A stretch of 64,000 bases of DNA from JANQIO01 sp043513815 (GTDB taxonomy: Bacteria; Pseudomonadota; Gammaproteobacteria; Pseudomonadales; Halieaceae), in the NCBI GenBank assembly GCA_043513815.1, contig CP121313.1, forward strand, positions 2,480,001 through 2,544,000, written 5' to 3'. Both the position numbers and the translations under genes were made by a program. This document shows positions 17,532-26,805 of this stretch, piece by piece; position 1 is the stretch's first letter, and each line of letters begins with the position of its first letter. The notes beneath the pieces were generated by a model. That model did not search any database, had not been told where the DNA came from, and saw only the letters and a list, made by a program, of their open reading frames with translations.

Positions 17532-20500
17532 GTGAAACGTCCTCTCCTCATTCTCGGTGTCCTGTTCATCGCCCTGTTCCTGGTGCGCGGCGCCGAGTAT
17601 GTGCTGGAGAAAACCCTCGATCGGCAGCTACCTGCCCTGCTCACCGAAGCACTTGGCTTGCCAGTGCGTATCGCCCCTCTACGAGCTGACATCATTACCC
17701 TCACCGCAACAACTGACCGGTTCGAAATGGGGCCACCGGACAGGCTCTCCGTGGACGTCAAGGAGGTCCGGGTGAGCCTCGACTGGTCAGACCTGCTGAG
17801 CGGCGAAATCAGGTTGGTGACGGTCGCTGGGGCTGAGTTGATGCTGGATGTTTCCGCCTGGCCAGAAGGCGACGGCTCCCCGGCAGAGGATTTCGCTGAT
17901 CTAGAACAGTGGCTACCCACCATGCTCGATATCAACCTGCTGCGCTATCGACCGGCGGATGGCGTCGAAACGGAATTCCACCAGGCCCGCTGGCGTCGCT
18001 CGGATCACGAGAAAGCCAGCCTCGCCTGGCAGAGTCGTTTCCCCGCCGGCACCTTGGACGTTGACATTGACCTGGCATCGCTGGATGACCTGCTGTGGTT
18101 GCGGAGCTTCGATGCAAGCATAACGCTGGCGACGGACCACGAAGATATTCCTGTGTCCGAGCTGTCGCTGAAGATCAGCCCCGCCAGCAAACGCGCCTAC
18201 ACCGTGGACGCCAAAGGGCAACTAGCGGGCATGGGCCTGACAGTATCGGCCAGTGGCAGCGAGAGCTGGTCACTGCCGGATCGCTCGCGCACCGAGGTCG
18301 AGACTGCCCTTGTAAAAAATATCCAGGAAGTGGTCTCACTGATATTCGCTGACGGCGTCGAGGACGGCTATCAGCGCGAGCTTGCCGCTGCGGTTCCCGT
18401 TCTGGATCTGCCCCGCCACGATGCGGTGATGAACATCGGTGAGCTGCAATTTGGCCCGGCCATGCTTCATGATATCGGCTTCAAGCTCACAACCAGCGGG
18501 AATTTTCTCGCGGCCACCAAAATTACCGCTAGCGGCCTCTACGGCGATCTTCTGGGCAGTGCGGCGATTGCCTCTGAAGGCGAGCAATGGGATGTCGCCC
18601 TCTCCGCCGACCTCAAGGCGCGGCAGGCCGACCTTGGGCTTCTATCGCGCTACGTCAATTCCGAGTGGTTTGCGCGCGAGGGGCGAATTCGGCTCAAAAC
18701 CAGGGGAGCCAGCTGGGCAGCACTGCTCGACGAGCTGACGGGAGATCTGCGGCTGAACGGTCTTTACCGCGGCAGCGAAGAAACGCCGCTACAGTTCTCA
18801 GCCAGACTTGATGGCTCTCCCGACCGTTTCGCACTGGAGCAGATTGAGTTGCAGATGGGCAACAGCAAAATTGCCGGCCAGCTCGACGCTTCCACTCGTG
18901 GCAACCGGTTTATCAATCTGCAGGCGAGCGCCGACACGGTCGACGTCCGGTTTCTGCTCGCTGGCGAGGATGAGCCCACTTCACCGGGCATTGCGATCCC
19001 AACTTTTCTTGCCTGGCTGCCTGACTATCGACTGGGTCTCGATCTCAAAGCCGACGCCCTGCTGTTGCCAAGCTTTCGCTTTGAAGAAGTATCCGCTGCT
19101 TTGGACCGCGGCGCCGAAACGGGCGAACTGAAGATCGCCATGCGCGATGCCTCATCGGGCTCAATCCAGTTCGATCTTGGCTATGAGGCAACACAACGCG
19201 ATTCTGTCCAGGCGTCGCTCCAGATTGGCCTTGATAAGGCACAGCTGTCAGAACTGTTTCGCCTGGGCCCGGGCGCTCTTGATCTTCGTACCAGCGGCAC
19301 AATTGAACTCGAGGTCGAGGCTGGCACAGTGAAGGAAGTCTTCACCGACAGCAGTGGCCTGGCGCAACTGGATATTGAACTCCGTGAGGATGGCGACTGG
19401 AGCCGGGCCGGCCGCGAGAATGAAAATATCCGTTTCAACGGACAAACCCGCCTGGCAGTAGAGGGTGACAGGATTGTCGGTATACAGCTGGAGCAGATTG
19501 ACATCGAGTCTCTGGAACAGGACCTGACTGGCAGCTTGTCACTGATCGCCACCCGGGATCCGGTCATGGTTGCTGACCTCACCTCAGAGCGGCTCAACAT
19601 CGACACAATTACAGACTGGATACCGGAATCCCCCGCGGCAGCGGATGAGAAAGGTGTTCTGGACTTTCTTCGCGACACCACCGCGGGTCAAGTAAAACTC
19701 CATGTCGACCGTTTGACCTGGATGGATCGCAACTTTGACGATTTGGTAGTCGAGCTGGACTCAAAGCCAGGGTTTTTCTCGGTGGAAAACCTGGGATTCG
19801 AGTACCGCGACGCAGCAGTAGCGGGGGGGCTGACACTGGTCTGGGATGATGAACGGACTGCCAGACTCGATGCCAGCGCTTCGATCAATAACCTGCGCAT
19901 GCTGGAGATACTCGATATCGAAGAACAGCGTATCCGTGACAATCTCGGTGCGCCGCTGGCAGGGAATTTGCGTTTGAAAGGCAGCGGACAGACGCTGCAG
20001 GAATTGCTTGCCGCACTGGATGGCGAATTGCTGCTGGACAGCACAGACGACGCGGAACAGAACCCTGAAAGGCTGGACATTACCTTCGTTCGTCAAGTGG
20101 ATGGTGGCCAGATCAATTTCAGACAGCTCAAACTAGCCGGCAGCGAGCTACAGGGGTCACTGAAAACCACCCTGGGGTCACCGACGCACTACGACCTCCA
20201 ACTGGCCGGCGGCACCCTCGATTTAACACCCTGGGAGCTGGCGCAAAAACCTACCACCAATAACGGCGACCAAAACCCCAACATGATGGAGCAAACGGCG
20301 GCCACGGCGCGTGGTCTGCTTGGCTTTGCTGCCCAGGTATTGGGTCGCAAGGATAGACCCACTGAGGCGGAAGAGCGCATTTTTAATTCTGCTCCGCTGG
20401 ACCTGAACCCACTGCGGGAAAACAGCCTTAGCGTGCGGGGGAGCCTGGGGCGGCTCTACAGCGGCGCACTGGTCGCTGAGGATCTGGAAATTGACCTGGA

Positions 20501-21305
20501 CCTGGGTGACGGCATGATTACCCTGGCAGCTAAAGCCGCCCAGGCCAATGGTGGCCCGGTTGTTCTGAATGCCGCTTTTGACGGCAATGCCACTCCTTAT
20601 GCGCTGTCCCTGGACGCCAAAGGTGAAGGCTTTCACAAGTCTCCAGCCCAGGCCAACTATCCCACGTCATTGCACGGCATTCTGAGCAGCAACGGTGGCA
20701 GCGAGGCTGAACTAGCCGCCAACCTGAACGGCCAGATATTCATCGAACTGGGTCGTGGTCCGGTGGACTATGGCGGGCTCAATTTCCTGACCGCCGATGT
20801 GGCTACCTCGATGATACGGACATTGATTCCCGGTGCGAAAGATCGCCCCCCCGAGGTGCGCTGCGGAGTCAGCTTCATGCAGATACAGGACGGGGTTGGT
20901 ATCACACCTTTCGGCTATGCCGTGCAAACACGATCGGCAAACCTGTTGGGCGGCGTTGAAGTCAATCTTGTGGAAGAAACCATCCGCGTGCGGTTCCGTT
21001 CCCGTTCACGGCAGGGTGCCGGTATCTCTATCGGCAATACCTTCGCCAGCACCGTGGAACTGGCAGGCCCGCTAGGCGACCCGAGAATCGTGCCCAACAC
21101 CCCCGGACTGCTGTTCCGCGGCTGGGCGGCATTCATGACCGCAGGACTGTCAGTCCTGGGCGAAAGCGTAATGAATCGCGTGCTGGCCAGCGAAGACCCT
21201 TGCCGACCCGTGAGGCAGCAGATTCAAGCTCAGGTCTGCAACACTGATCAGGTCCTGGCATCCTCCCCTCTCGCCTGCCCCAACACGGCAGCCGCCACCC
21301 CCTGA
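17532..21305 (+). CDS. AsmA/TamB-like large envelope protein
   Basis: A 1257-residue protein with an N-terminal membrane anchor (MKRPLLILGVLFIALFLV) and a long, mainly beta-strand body in the periplasm, ending with the AsmA-family C-terminal module (for example VDYGGLNFLTADVATSMIRT, GLLFRGWAAFMTAGLS). AsmA/TamB/YhdP-like proteins are bridge-type lipid transporters between inner and outer membrane. GTG 17532 is the only start that places the anchor at the N terminus. Size resembles YhdP/AsmA2-type members. It lies 79 bases after alr and is probably separately transcribed. Its C-terminal cysteines are unusual. Confidence 0.75.
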   Translation: MKRPLLILGVLFIALFLVRGAEYVLEKTLDRQLPALLTEALGLPVRIAPLRADIITLTATTDRFEMGPPDRLSVDVKEVRVSLDWSDLLSGEIRLVTVAGAELMLDVSAWPEGDGSPAEDFADLEQWLPTMLDINLLRYRPADGVETEFHQARWRRSDHEKASLAWQSRFPAGTLDVDIDLASLDDLLWLRSFDASITLATDHEDIPVSELSLKISPASKRAYTVDAKGQLAGMGLTVSASGSESWSLPDRSRTEVETALVKNIQEVVSLIFADGVEDGYQRELAAAVPVLDLPRHDAVMNIGELQFGPAMLHDIGFKLTTSGNFLAATKITASGLYGDLLGSAAIASEGEQWDVALSADLKARQADLGLLSRYVNSEWFAREGRIRLKTRGASWAALLDELTGDLRLNGLYRGSEETPLQFSARLDGSPDRFALEQIELQMGNSKIAGQLDASTRGNRFINLQASADTVDVRFLLAGEDEPTSPGIAIPTFLAWLPDYRLGLDLKADALLLPSFRFEEVSAALDRGAETGELKIAMRDASSGSIQFDLGYEATQRDSVQASLQIGLDKAQLSELFRLGPGALDLRTSGTIELEVEAGTVKEVFTDSSGLAQLDIELREDGDWSRAGRENENIRFNGQTRLAVEGDRIVGIQLEQIDIESLEQDLTGSLSLIATRDPVMVADLTSERLNIDTITDWIPESPAAADEKGVLDFLRDTTAGQVKLHVDRLTWMDRNFDDLVVELDSKPGFFSVENLGFEYRDAAVAGGLTLVWDDERTARLDASASINNLRMLEILDIEEQRIRDNLGAPLAGNLRLKGSGQTLQELLAALDGELLLDSTDDAEQNPERLDITFVRQVDGGQINFRQLKLAGSELQGSLKTTLGSPTHYDLQLAGGTLDLTPWELAQKPTTNNGDQNPNMMEQTAATARGLLGFAAQVLGRKDRPTEAEERIFNSAPLDLNPLRENSLSVRGSLGRLYSGALVAEDLEIDLDLGDGMITLAAKAAQANGGPVVLNAAFDGNATPYALSLDAKGEGFHKSPAQANYPTSLHGILSSNGGSEAELAANLNGQIFIELGRGPVDYGGLNFLTADVATSMIRTLIPGAKDRPPEVRCGVSFMQIQDGVGITPFGYAVQTRSANLLGGVEVNLVEETIRVRFRSRSRQGAGISIGNTFASTVELAGPLGDPRIVPNTPGLLFRGWAAFMTAGLSVLGESVMNRVLASEDPCRPVRQQIQAQVCNTDQVLASSPLACPNTAAATP

Positions 21306-21346
21306 GAAAACTGCACCGGCGCCACCTTAACGCGACACCACACCCT

Positions 21347-21442
21347 CATTCCCGCATCTTCACACCGTCATTCCCGCATCTTCATACCGTCATTCCCGCA
21401 TCTTCATACCGTCATACCCGCATCCCCATACCGTCATACCGT
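21347..21442. repeat. 22-bp tandem repeat, four units plus fragment
   Basis: The unit CATTCCCGCATCTTCATACC plus GT starts at 21347, 21369, 21391 and 21413; the first differs by one base, the last by three, and a truncated eight-base unit (21435) leads into the adjacent inverted repeat, whose arm begins with the same CATTCCCGC. This suggests the tandem array grew from one arm of that element. Confidence 0.9.
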
Positions 21443-21505
21443 CATTCCCGCGAAAGCGGGAATCCAGAGATCGAGGGCTGGATTCCCGCTTTCGCGGGAA
21501 TGACG
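21440..21505. repeat. 28-bp-arm perfect inverted repeat (REP/dRS3-like)
   Basis: Arms at 21440-21467 and 21478-21505 are perfect reverse complements around a 10-base loop. Each arm itself contains the smaller palindrome TTCCCGCGAAAGCGGGAA. Elements with an ATTCCCGCGAAAGCGGGAAT core are common intergenic repeats in many proteobacteria. It lies between the convergent ends of the AsmA-like and zinc-ribbon genes, where it could also act as a bidirectional transcript end. Confidence 0.92.
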
Positions 21506-21514
21506 AGGTGTGTG

Positions 21515-21684
21515 AAGAAGCAAACCGGCCCCCTGGCGCCTCCCAACCCACTTAGAGGCGCCACCCCAGGAAAAGAAGCAAACCGGCCCCCTGGCGCCTA
21601 CCAACCCACTTAGAGGCGCCACCCCAGGAAAAGAAGCAAACCGGCCCCCTGGCGCCTCCCAACCCACTTAGAGGCGCCACCCCC
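21515..21684. repeat. 58-bp tandem repeat, nearly three copies, each with a hairpin
   Basis: Copies begin at 21515, 21573 and 21631 and are identical except for one C-to-A change in the second and divergence at the tail of the third. Within every copy TGGCGCCTC pairs with GAGGCGCCA around a 12-base loop (one mismatch in copy 2). An open minus-strand frame through the array is an artefact of the repeat length, not a gene. Confidence 0.93.
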
Positions 21685-21695
21685 CAGCGGTCTTA

Positions 21696-22034
21696 TCAAT
21701 AGTACGCCCGCAAAACCCGAATCAAATACACCAGCGTCACCACGGTAAAAGCAATCGAGGAGCCGATGCCAAAAGAAAAACCGCCCAGCGCGAAGATGCC
21801 GACACTGATGATGGCCCACCACTTGATCATGCCGGCAATATCCGGGCCGGAGACCTGGCGTGGAATGTAGGCAAACTCCTTTCCCGTCAGCGGAGCGCCG
21901 CAGGTGTAGCATTTGGGTGCATTGGAAGGTACCGGGCCTTCGCACTGGACGCAGGACAGCACCTTGATCTCCGCTTTTGCGGTCTGGGCCGATGGCTGTT
22001 CAGCGCCAGATTCTTTTGGCTTGTCGGGTTCCAT
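21696..22034 (-). CDS. Small zinc-ribbon membrane protein
   Basis: A 112-residue protein with a Lys/Glu/Gln-rich start, a CxxC...CxxC zinc ribbon (Cys28, 31, 42, 45: SCVQC and KCYTC) and two hydrophobic segments near the C terminus (about 68-88 and 90-108). I do not recognise a named family; the architecture of cytosolic ribbon plus membrane hairpin recurs in uncharacterised bacterial proteins. It follows the BtrH-like gene by 15 bases on the same strand. Confidence 0.65.
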   Translation of the reverse strand: MEPDKPKESGAEQPSAQTAKAEIKVLSCVQCEGPVPSNAPKCYTCGAPLTGKEFAYIPRQVSGPDIAGMIKWWAIISVGIFALGGFSFGIGSSIAFTVVTLVYLIRVLRAYY

Positions 22035-22049
22035 GGTCTTTTTCTATCC

Positions 22050-23111
22050 TCAAGCAGCTTTTCGCAGGTGGGTGCCAAGCTGCTCCATCAGCTTCGTTTC
22101 GTCCGCGTGGATGGCCCGCAGCGACGTGAAGACATGCTGCCAATCCGCGTCACTCTCAGGCGCCGCTGCCAGCTTGCGCAACTCCGGCGACAGTGTATTC
22201 CAGCGCTCGGCCACGCGCACGGCCAGCGCCACATCGTCAGCACTGGCCAGGGCGTTATCCTGCTCCCGCGCCCAGGCCAGAAATACCGCAAAATGGTTGC
22301 GGAAAAATCCGCCACCGGTACCAAATTTCACAATGGCGTTGTCCAGGTACATCAGCCTGCCTGCGGCGTCCTGCAGACCGGGCCAGGTTTCTACCGCGTC
22401 GCACAAGGCATTGAGCCCCGCCAGCCCCGTCTCGCAGCAACCATTGCCGGCGGCGGCCGCCATCAGCTCACGCTGTGATGTGTCATGCCCCTGCATGCGT
22501 GCCACGGTAATCTGCAGTGCCCGGGCGGCGGCCTCAGCAAAGCTGCGCCGCACCTCGCCCGAATGGAACTTGCCCCACATGTTGAAGGTACTGATGCCCA
22601 CCGGCGGATTGCGGCTTTGGGACAGGGCGCCCAGGCTGCAGGTCTCCGGGTAAGGATTGATACGGTCGGCGATATACACCTCAGACTTTTCCTCATCGAA
22701 GCCCAGCAGCACAAATCGGTGGGCGGGGAAATGCACGGTGTATTCCCGGTAGTCCAGGTAGAAGATATCTCCAGACAGCATGGTAGGCCGACCGGCAAGA
22801 ATCTCTGCTTTTGCCTCGTCCCAGGCCAGCGCGTCATCGGCTTGCACCTGCTCGGTGTAATCAATACCCAGCGTAGTGGCAATATCTGCCTCCATGGTAG
22901 AGCCGCGGCCGAACACCATGAATGGTGGAGTTGCATCGGGATAGTCGAAATACACGGCATCGAGTCCAGCACCCAGGCCGAACACCACGCCCTCAGGCAG
23001 GTCCAGGTCACAGTAGTGGTAGATCAGATTGCGCATACTCCCGCTGCCACAGTGGCCAGCGGGTACAATCCTGAAATTTTTGATCATCGCTCGCATGCGG
23101 GCAAAATCCAT
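22050..23111 (-). CDS. BtrH N-terminal-domain / DUF4872 protein
   Basis: A 353-residue protein whose start, IVPAGHCGSGSMRNLIYHY, followed by FGLGAGLDAVYFDY, is the BtrH N-terminal domain, a cysteine-peptidase-like fold (Cys21, with His20 adjacent). The C-terminal half with FHSGEVRRSFAEAAARA is the DUF4872 part. BtrH itself transfers an acyl chain from a carrier protein to an aminoglycoside in butirosin synthesis; stand-alone relatives are of unknown function. No carrier protein or aminoglycoside genes are near, so an amide-forming or hydrolytic role is only possible. The start may also be Met6 or Met9. Confidence 0.7.
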   Translation of the reverse strand: MDFARMRAMIKNFRIVPAGHCGSGSMRNLIYHYCDLDLPEGVVFGLGAGLDAVYFDYPDATPPFMVFGRGSTMEADIATTLGIDYTEQVQADDALAWDEAKAEILAGRPTMLSGDIFYLDYREYTVHFPAHRFVLLGFDEEKSEVYIADRINPYPETCSLGALSQSRNPPVGISTFNMWGKFHSGEVRRSFAEAAARALQITVARMQGHDTSQRELMAAAAGNGCCETGLAGLNALCDAVETWPGLQDAAGRLMYLDNAIVKFGTGGGFFRNHFAVFLAWAREQDNALASADDVALAVRVAERWNTLSPELRKLAAAPESDADWQHVFTSLRAIHADETKLMEQLGTHLRKAA

Positions 23112-23212
23112 CTATCGCCGTGTCTCACAGCATACACTGGCAATCGCTGCCGACGTCAATCCAGGCGGGTCTTAGACCTCGTATAGACCCAATTAACTGT
23201 CGGCAAACCAGG

Positions 23213-23770
23213 ATGATCTACAAAAACGCCGCCCTGCACTTCGGCTTCGCTTTCTTTATTTTCCTCGCCTGGATTGGTCTGGATGCGTGGTATGTGAGCA
23301 GCGACCACACTCTGGCCAAAGTTCTGTCGATGGTGGTGGCCGCGCTGGTAGGCATCTCCTGGGCCACAGTGATTCATGAATGGCTGCACCTGGCGGGCGC
23401 CCGACTCGCGGGGGCCCGGCTGACGGCGGTCCAACGCTACAGCCTGCTGGTTTATGATTATGACTACGCCAGCAACAGCATGGGACAGTTCAACATCATG
23501 AGCCTGGCCGGACAGGCCGGGAGCTGGATCGCCGTCTTTGCCCTGGCCTGGCTGGTACCGCCCGACAACGCTGGAAGGGCCATGCTGGTCGCCGGTGCCG
23601 TGGGTTCAGCGATATTTGCCGCCGGCGTGGAACTGCCGCCACTACTGCGCGCCCAGCGCAGCGGCGACCCCTTCGCGGAGCTGTCCAAAATCACACCGGC
23701 GGTGCTGGGGCTTAGCGGCCTGGTGGCCATCGCAGCCGCAGCCGTCACCTGGAACTTGCGCATCGCCTGA
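23213..23770 (+). CDS. Multi-pass membrane protein with HEWLH (zincin-like) motif
   Basis: A 185-residue protein with about five hydrophobic segments. The motif HEWLH (His55, Glu56, His59) lies at the edge of the second, as in membrane zinc peptidases (M50, DUF3267). A later Asn/Asp that could complete a metal site is not clear. ATG 23213 is chosen because the earlier in-frame codons give a charged, non-membrane extension. It is divergent from the BtrH-like gene. Function unknown; compare the HELLH protein at 45443. Confidence 0.6.
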   Translation: MIYKNAALHFGFAFFIFLAWIGLDAWYVSSDHTLAKVLSMVVAALVGISWATVIHEWLHLAGARLAGARLTAVQRYSLLVYDYDYASNSMGQFNIMSLAGQAGSWIAVFALAWLVPPDNAGRAMLVAGAVGSAIFAAGVELPPLLRAQRSGDPFAELSKITPAVLGLSGLVAIAAAAVTWNLRIA

Positions 23771-23863
23771 CGAGGATTTGCTGTCAGCACAGCCGCAGGA
23801 CTCTTGCAGGACAGTGGCCGGACGATGCTTTAAAATACAACAAAGTCTTACACCGTTTTCCCC

Positions 23864-25399
23864 ATGCAACAGGCCGTGTCGCCGAACCCAACACCTCGCC
23901 CGGACGACCAGGAAGTGCCAGATGGCGCGATCCTCGCCGCTATCGATCTTGGCTCCAATAGCTTTCACCTGATCGTCGCTCGCGTCGAACACAACGAAGT
24001 CAGGCCGGTAGAGACCCTGGCCGAAAAAGTTCAGCTCGGGGCCGGGCTGAAGAATGGCGTACTGGACAAGGCGGCCATACGCAGGGGCATTGACTGCCTG
24101 TCGCGTTTCAAACAGGTGCTCGACAGCGTCTCCCCCTACCGCACCCGTATTGTTGGCACCAACGCCCTGCGCCAGGCGCGCAACCGGCGTGATTTCACCA
24201 GCGCCGCCGAGGCGCTGCTCGGCGTACCCATTGATGTGATCTACGGTCGCGAGGAAGCACGGCTGGTCTACCTGGGCGTGGCCCACACCCTGGCTGATGA
24301 CGAGCAGTCGCGACTGGTAGTCGATATTGGCGGGGGCAGCACAGAGTTCATTGTGGGGCAGCGTTTCGAACCACAGCGCCTGGAAAGCCTGCAGATGGGC
24401 TGCGTGTCCTATACCCGCCTGTATTTCAAACGCGGAGGCATTTCCGCCAAGCGCTTCCGCAAGGCCTATGACGCGGCAAGGCTGGAAGTCTCACACATCC
24501 GTCATCGCTTCTCATCGAGCCAGTGGGAGGACTGTGTGGGGTCCTCCGGCACCCTGCAGGCGATCGAAGCCATCATCGCAAACTTCGGCTGGAGTGACGG
24601 CGGCATCACCCGCAGTGGACTGTCCTGCCTGGAACAGGCGCTGTTGAACTTCCAGCGCATTGAGGATATTGAAATCGAGGGACTATCCGACGCCCGCCGC
24701 AGTGTAATCCTGGCGGGAGTGGCGATTACCTCGGGCATTTTTGACGAACTGGGCATAAAGGTCATGCGCCCAAGCCGCGGCGCATTGCGTGAAGGGGTAA
24801 TCTACGACCTGCTGGGGCGCCTGTCCCACGAGGATGTTCGTGAGCGCACCATCAATGCCCTGATGCAACGCTATAGCGTCGACGCCCAGATCGCCGAAAT
24901 CGTCGAGGAGCGTACCGCCAATATCTTCAAGGCGGCCGCCGGCGCCTGGGAACTCCGTGAATCAGACCGAGACCTGCTGCGTTGGGCCGCCCGTACTCAC
25001 GAAATCGGCATGGCGATTTCCCACAAGCACTACAATCGGCACGGTGCCTACCTGCTTCGCAATGCCGACCTGCCTGGATTTTCACAGGATGAACAGGAAA
25101 CCCTGGCACTGCTGGTGTATTGCCATCGTCGCAAGGTGCCGCTGGATATCGTGACAGAGCTCCCTGCCGCTGACCGCGAACGAGTGGCGCGCCTGGTGGC
25201 AATTCTGCGCCTCGCCTGCGCCTTCAAATATGTAGAGCAGCTTGAAGTCCTGCCGCAGGTGAAAGTCATTGCCAAGAGCCGCAGCCTGAAACTCAAATTC
25301 CCGGAGGACTGGCTCGAACATCACCCACTGACCAGTTTTGAGTTGCGTGAGGAAAAGACCCAGCTTCGAAAGCTTGGGCTGAAGCTGTCCATTCGCTGA
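23864..25399 (+). CDS. ppx: Exopolyphosphatase (Ppx/GppA)
   Basis: A 511-residue Ppx/GppA-family phosphatase that removes terminal phosphates from polyphosphate. Motifs AAIDLGSNSFHLIV and VDIGGGSTEF bind phosphate/nucleotide in the sugar-kinase/Hsp70-like fold; the C-terminal HD-like helical domain is present (RTHEIG, HRRK), as in E. coli Ppx (about 513 residues). The length favours Ppx over the shorter GppA forms. No polyphosphate kinase gene is visible in the window. Confidence 0.93.
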   Translation: MQQAVSPNPTPRPDDQEVPDGAILAAIDLGSNSFHLIVARVEHNEVRPVETLAEKVQLGAGLKNGVLDKAAIRRGIDCLSRFKQVLDSVSPYRTRIVGTNALRQARNRRDFTSAAEALLGVPIDVIYGREEARLVYLGVAHTLADDEQSRLVVDIGGGSTEFIVGQRFEPQRLESLQMGCVSYTRLYFKRGGISAKRFRKAYDAARLEVSHIRHRFSSSQWEDCVGSSGTLQAIEAIIANFGWSDGGITRSGLSCLEQALLNFQRIEDIEIEGLSDARRSVILAGVAITSGIFDELGIKVMRPSRGALREGVIYDLLGRLSHEDVRERTINALMQRYSVDAQIAEIVEERTANIFKAAAGAWELRESDRDLLRWAARTHEIGMAISHKHYNRHGAYLLRNADLPGFSQDEQETLALLVYCHRRKVPLDIVTELPAADRERVARLVAILRLACAFKYVEQLEVLPQVKVIAKSRSLKLKFPEDWLEHHPLTSFELREEKTQLRKLGLKLSIR

Positions 25400-25417
25400 A
25401 TGGACATGGGTCCGGGG

Positions 25418-25789
25418 TCAGTTCAGTACTTTATAGCCACGCCCGCGCATGCAGCGTTTGACCACCTGGGATTTCTCCCGATCACCGCGAATGGCCGACT
25501 TGGTGGCACCGGCCACGGCACCTACGCCCCCGTACTCACCAACACTTTCGCCGAGGATCGCACCGGTAGCAGCACCGACCGCGCCACCGGCGGCTGCCCC
25601 TTTGGCCACGCCGGTTTCAATCCTCACCTGGTCCGAATAGCCTTCGCAATCCGCGAGGTCCTCATGGTATCGGGTCATGTTGACCCCCTTGGTGTCCACA
25701 ATTGGACCCGGAGCCGAGGAGCAACCCGCCAATACCAGCAACAGTGCGGCGCCGAGCGCGGGTGACAAGTCTTTCGCAATCATCCCCAT
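25418..25789 (-). CDS. Glycine-zipper outer-membrane-type lipoprotein
   Basis: A 123-residue lipoprotein: hydrophobic start and lipobox LAGC, then a Gly/Ala-rich zipper (AKGAAAGGAVGAATGAILG and GGVGAVAGATKSA), as in SlyB/Rick-17kDa-like surface antigens, ending in CMRGRGYKVLN. Such proteins insert in or brace the outer membrane. It lies tail to tail with ppx. No specific role can be assigned. Confidence 0.8.
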   Translation of the reverse strand: MGMIAKDLSPALGAALLLVLAGCSSAPGPIVDTKGVNMTRYHEDLADCEGYSDQVRIETGVAKGAAAGGAVGAATGAILGESVGEYGGVGAVAGATKSAIRGDREKSQVVKRCMRGRGYKVLN

Positions 25790-25870
25790 AGGTCTCCTTG
25801 GGCAGTTGCCCAGTGTCTATAATGCCCTAACGCGCCACATCCCCTTTGGTTGACCCGACAAGGAAAAAAC

Positions 25871-26774
25871 ATGAGCGTACTCCGCACTCCCGATGAGCAG
25901 TTTTCAAATCTGCTCGACTACGACTTTGACCCGCACTACCACAACATCCAGGACCCCGACCTTGGGGAACTGCGCATGCACTACCTGGACGAGGGGCCGC
26001 GGGACGGCCCGGTGGTGCTGTGCATGCACGGGGAACCGAGCTGGTGTTACCTGTACCGCAAGATGATTCCCGTGTTTGTGGCTGCCGGTATGCGGGTGCT
26101 CGCGCCAGATCTCATCGGCTTCGGACGCTCGGACAAACCCACCGAACGCACCGACTACACCTACCAGCGCCACGTCGACTGGATTACCAACTGGTTCCTG
26201 GCGATGCAAGTGGACGAGGTCACCTTCATCGGCCAGGACTGGGGCGGCCTGATTGGTCTGCGACTGCTGGCCGAAAACCCTGACCATTTCGCGCGCTTTT
26301 CCATTGGCAACACTGCGCTGCCCACCGGCGATACGCCAATGAACGACGCCTTCCTGGCCTGGCGGCAATTCAGCCAGGAAGATCCGGTCTTTGACATCGG
26401 ATTTATCTGCAACGAGCTGGGCAACGGCAACCTGAGCGAGGCGGAAATCGACGCCTTCCGCGCGCCCTTCCCCGGCGATGAATACAAGGCCGGCGCGCGC
26501 CAGTTTCCGACCCTGGTGCCGGCGACGCCGGACGATTCCCGCTCGGGACGCCAACCTCGCGGCCTGGAACGTCCTGGAGGCCTGGGACAAGCCCGCGCTG
26601 ATGTGCTTCTCGGACGGGGACCCTATCTTGGGCGGCGCCTACCAGATATTCCTGGACCGGGTACCGGGCACTCGGGGACAACCCCATGTCACCCTGCAAG
26701 GTGGACACTTCATGCAAAATACGGACGGCCCGCGCTGGGCGCAAACAGTAGTAGACTGGGTCTCCGCGACCTAG
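25871..26774 (+). pseudogene. Haloalkane dehalogenase, single-base frameshift
   Basis: An alpha/beta-hydrolase close to DhlA-type haloalkane dehalogenases (carbon-halogen hydrolysis). HGEPSW (53-58) gives the oxyanion hole and FIGQDWGG the nucleophile Asp123. The frame breaks after TPDD at about 26536: removing one T of GATTCCC restores PARDANLAAWNVLEAW and the C-terminal SDGDP, QPHVTLQGGHFMQ with the catalytic His, ending at 26774. The frame as read instead continues as nonsense to 26857. Either an inactivating insertion or a base-calling error. ATG 25871 follows AGGAAAAAAC. Confidence 0.85.
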
Positions 26775-26805
26775 CGCACACAAAACGACAACAAAGGAGC
26801 AAGCC

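Noticed and set aside
21434..21667. Open minus-strand frame across the repeats
   Set aside because: Its codons simply follow the repeat units; composition and position show it to be non-coding.
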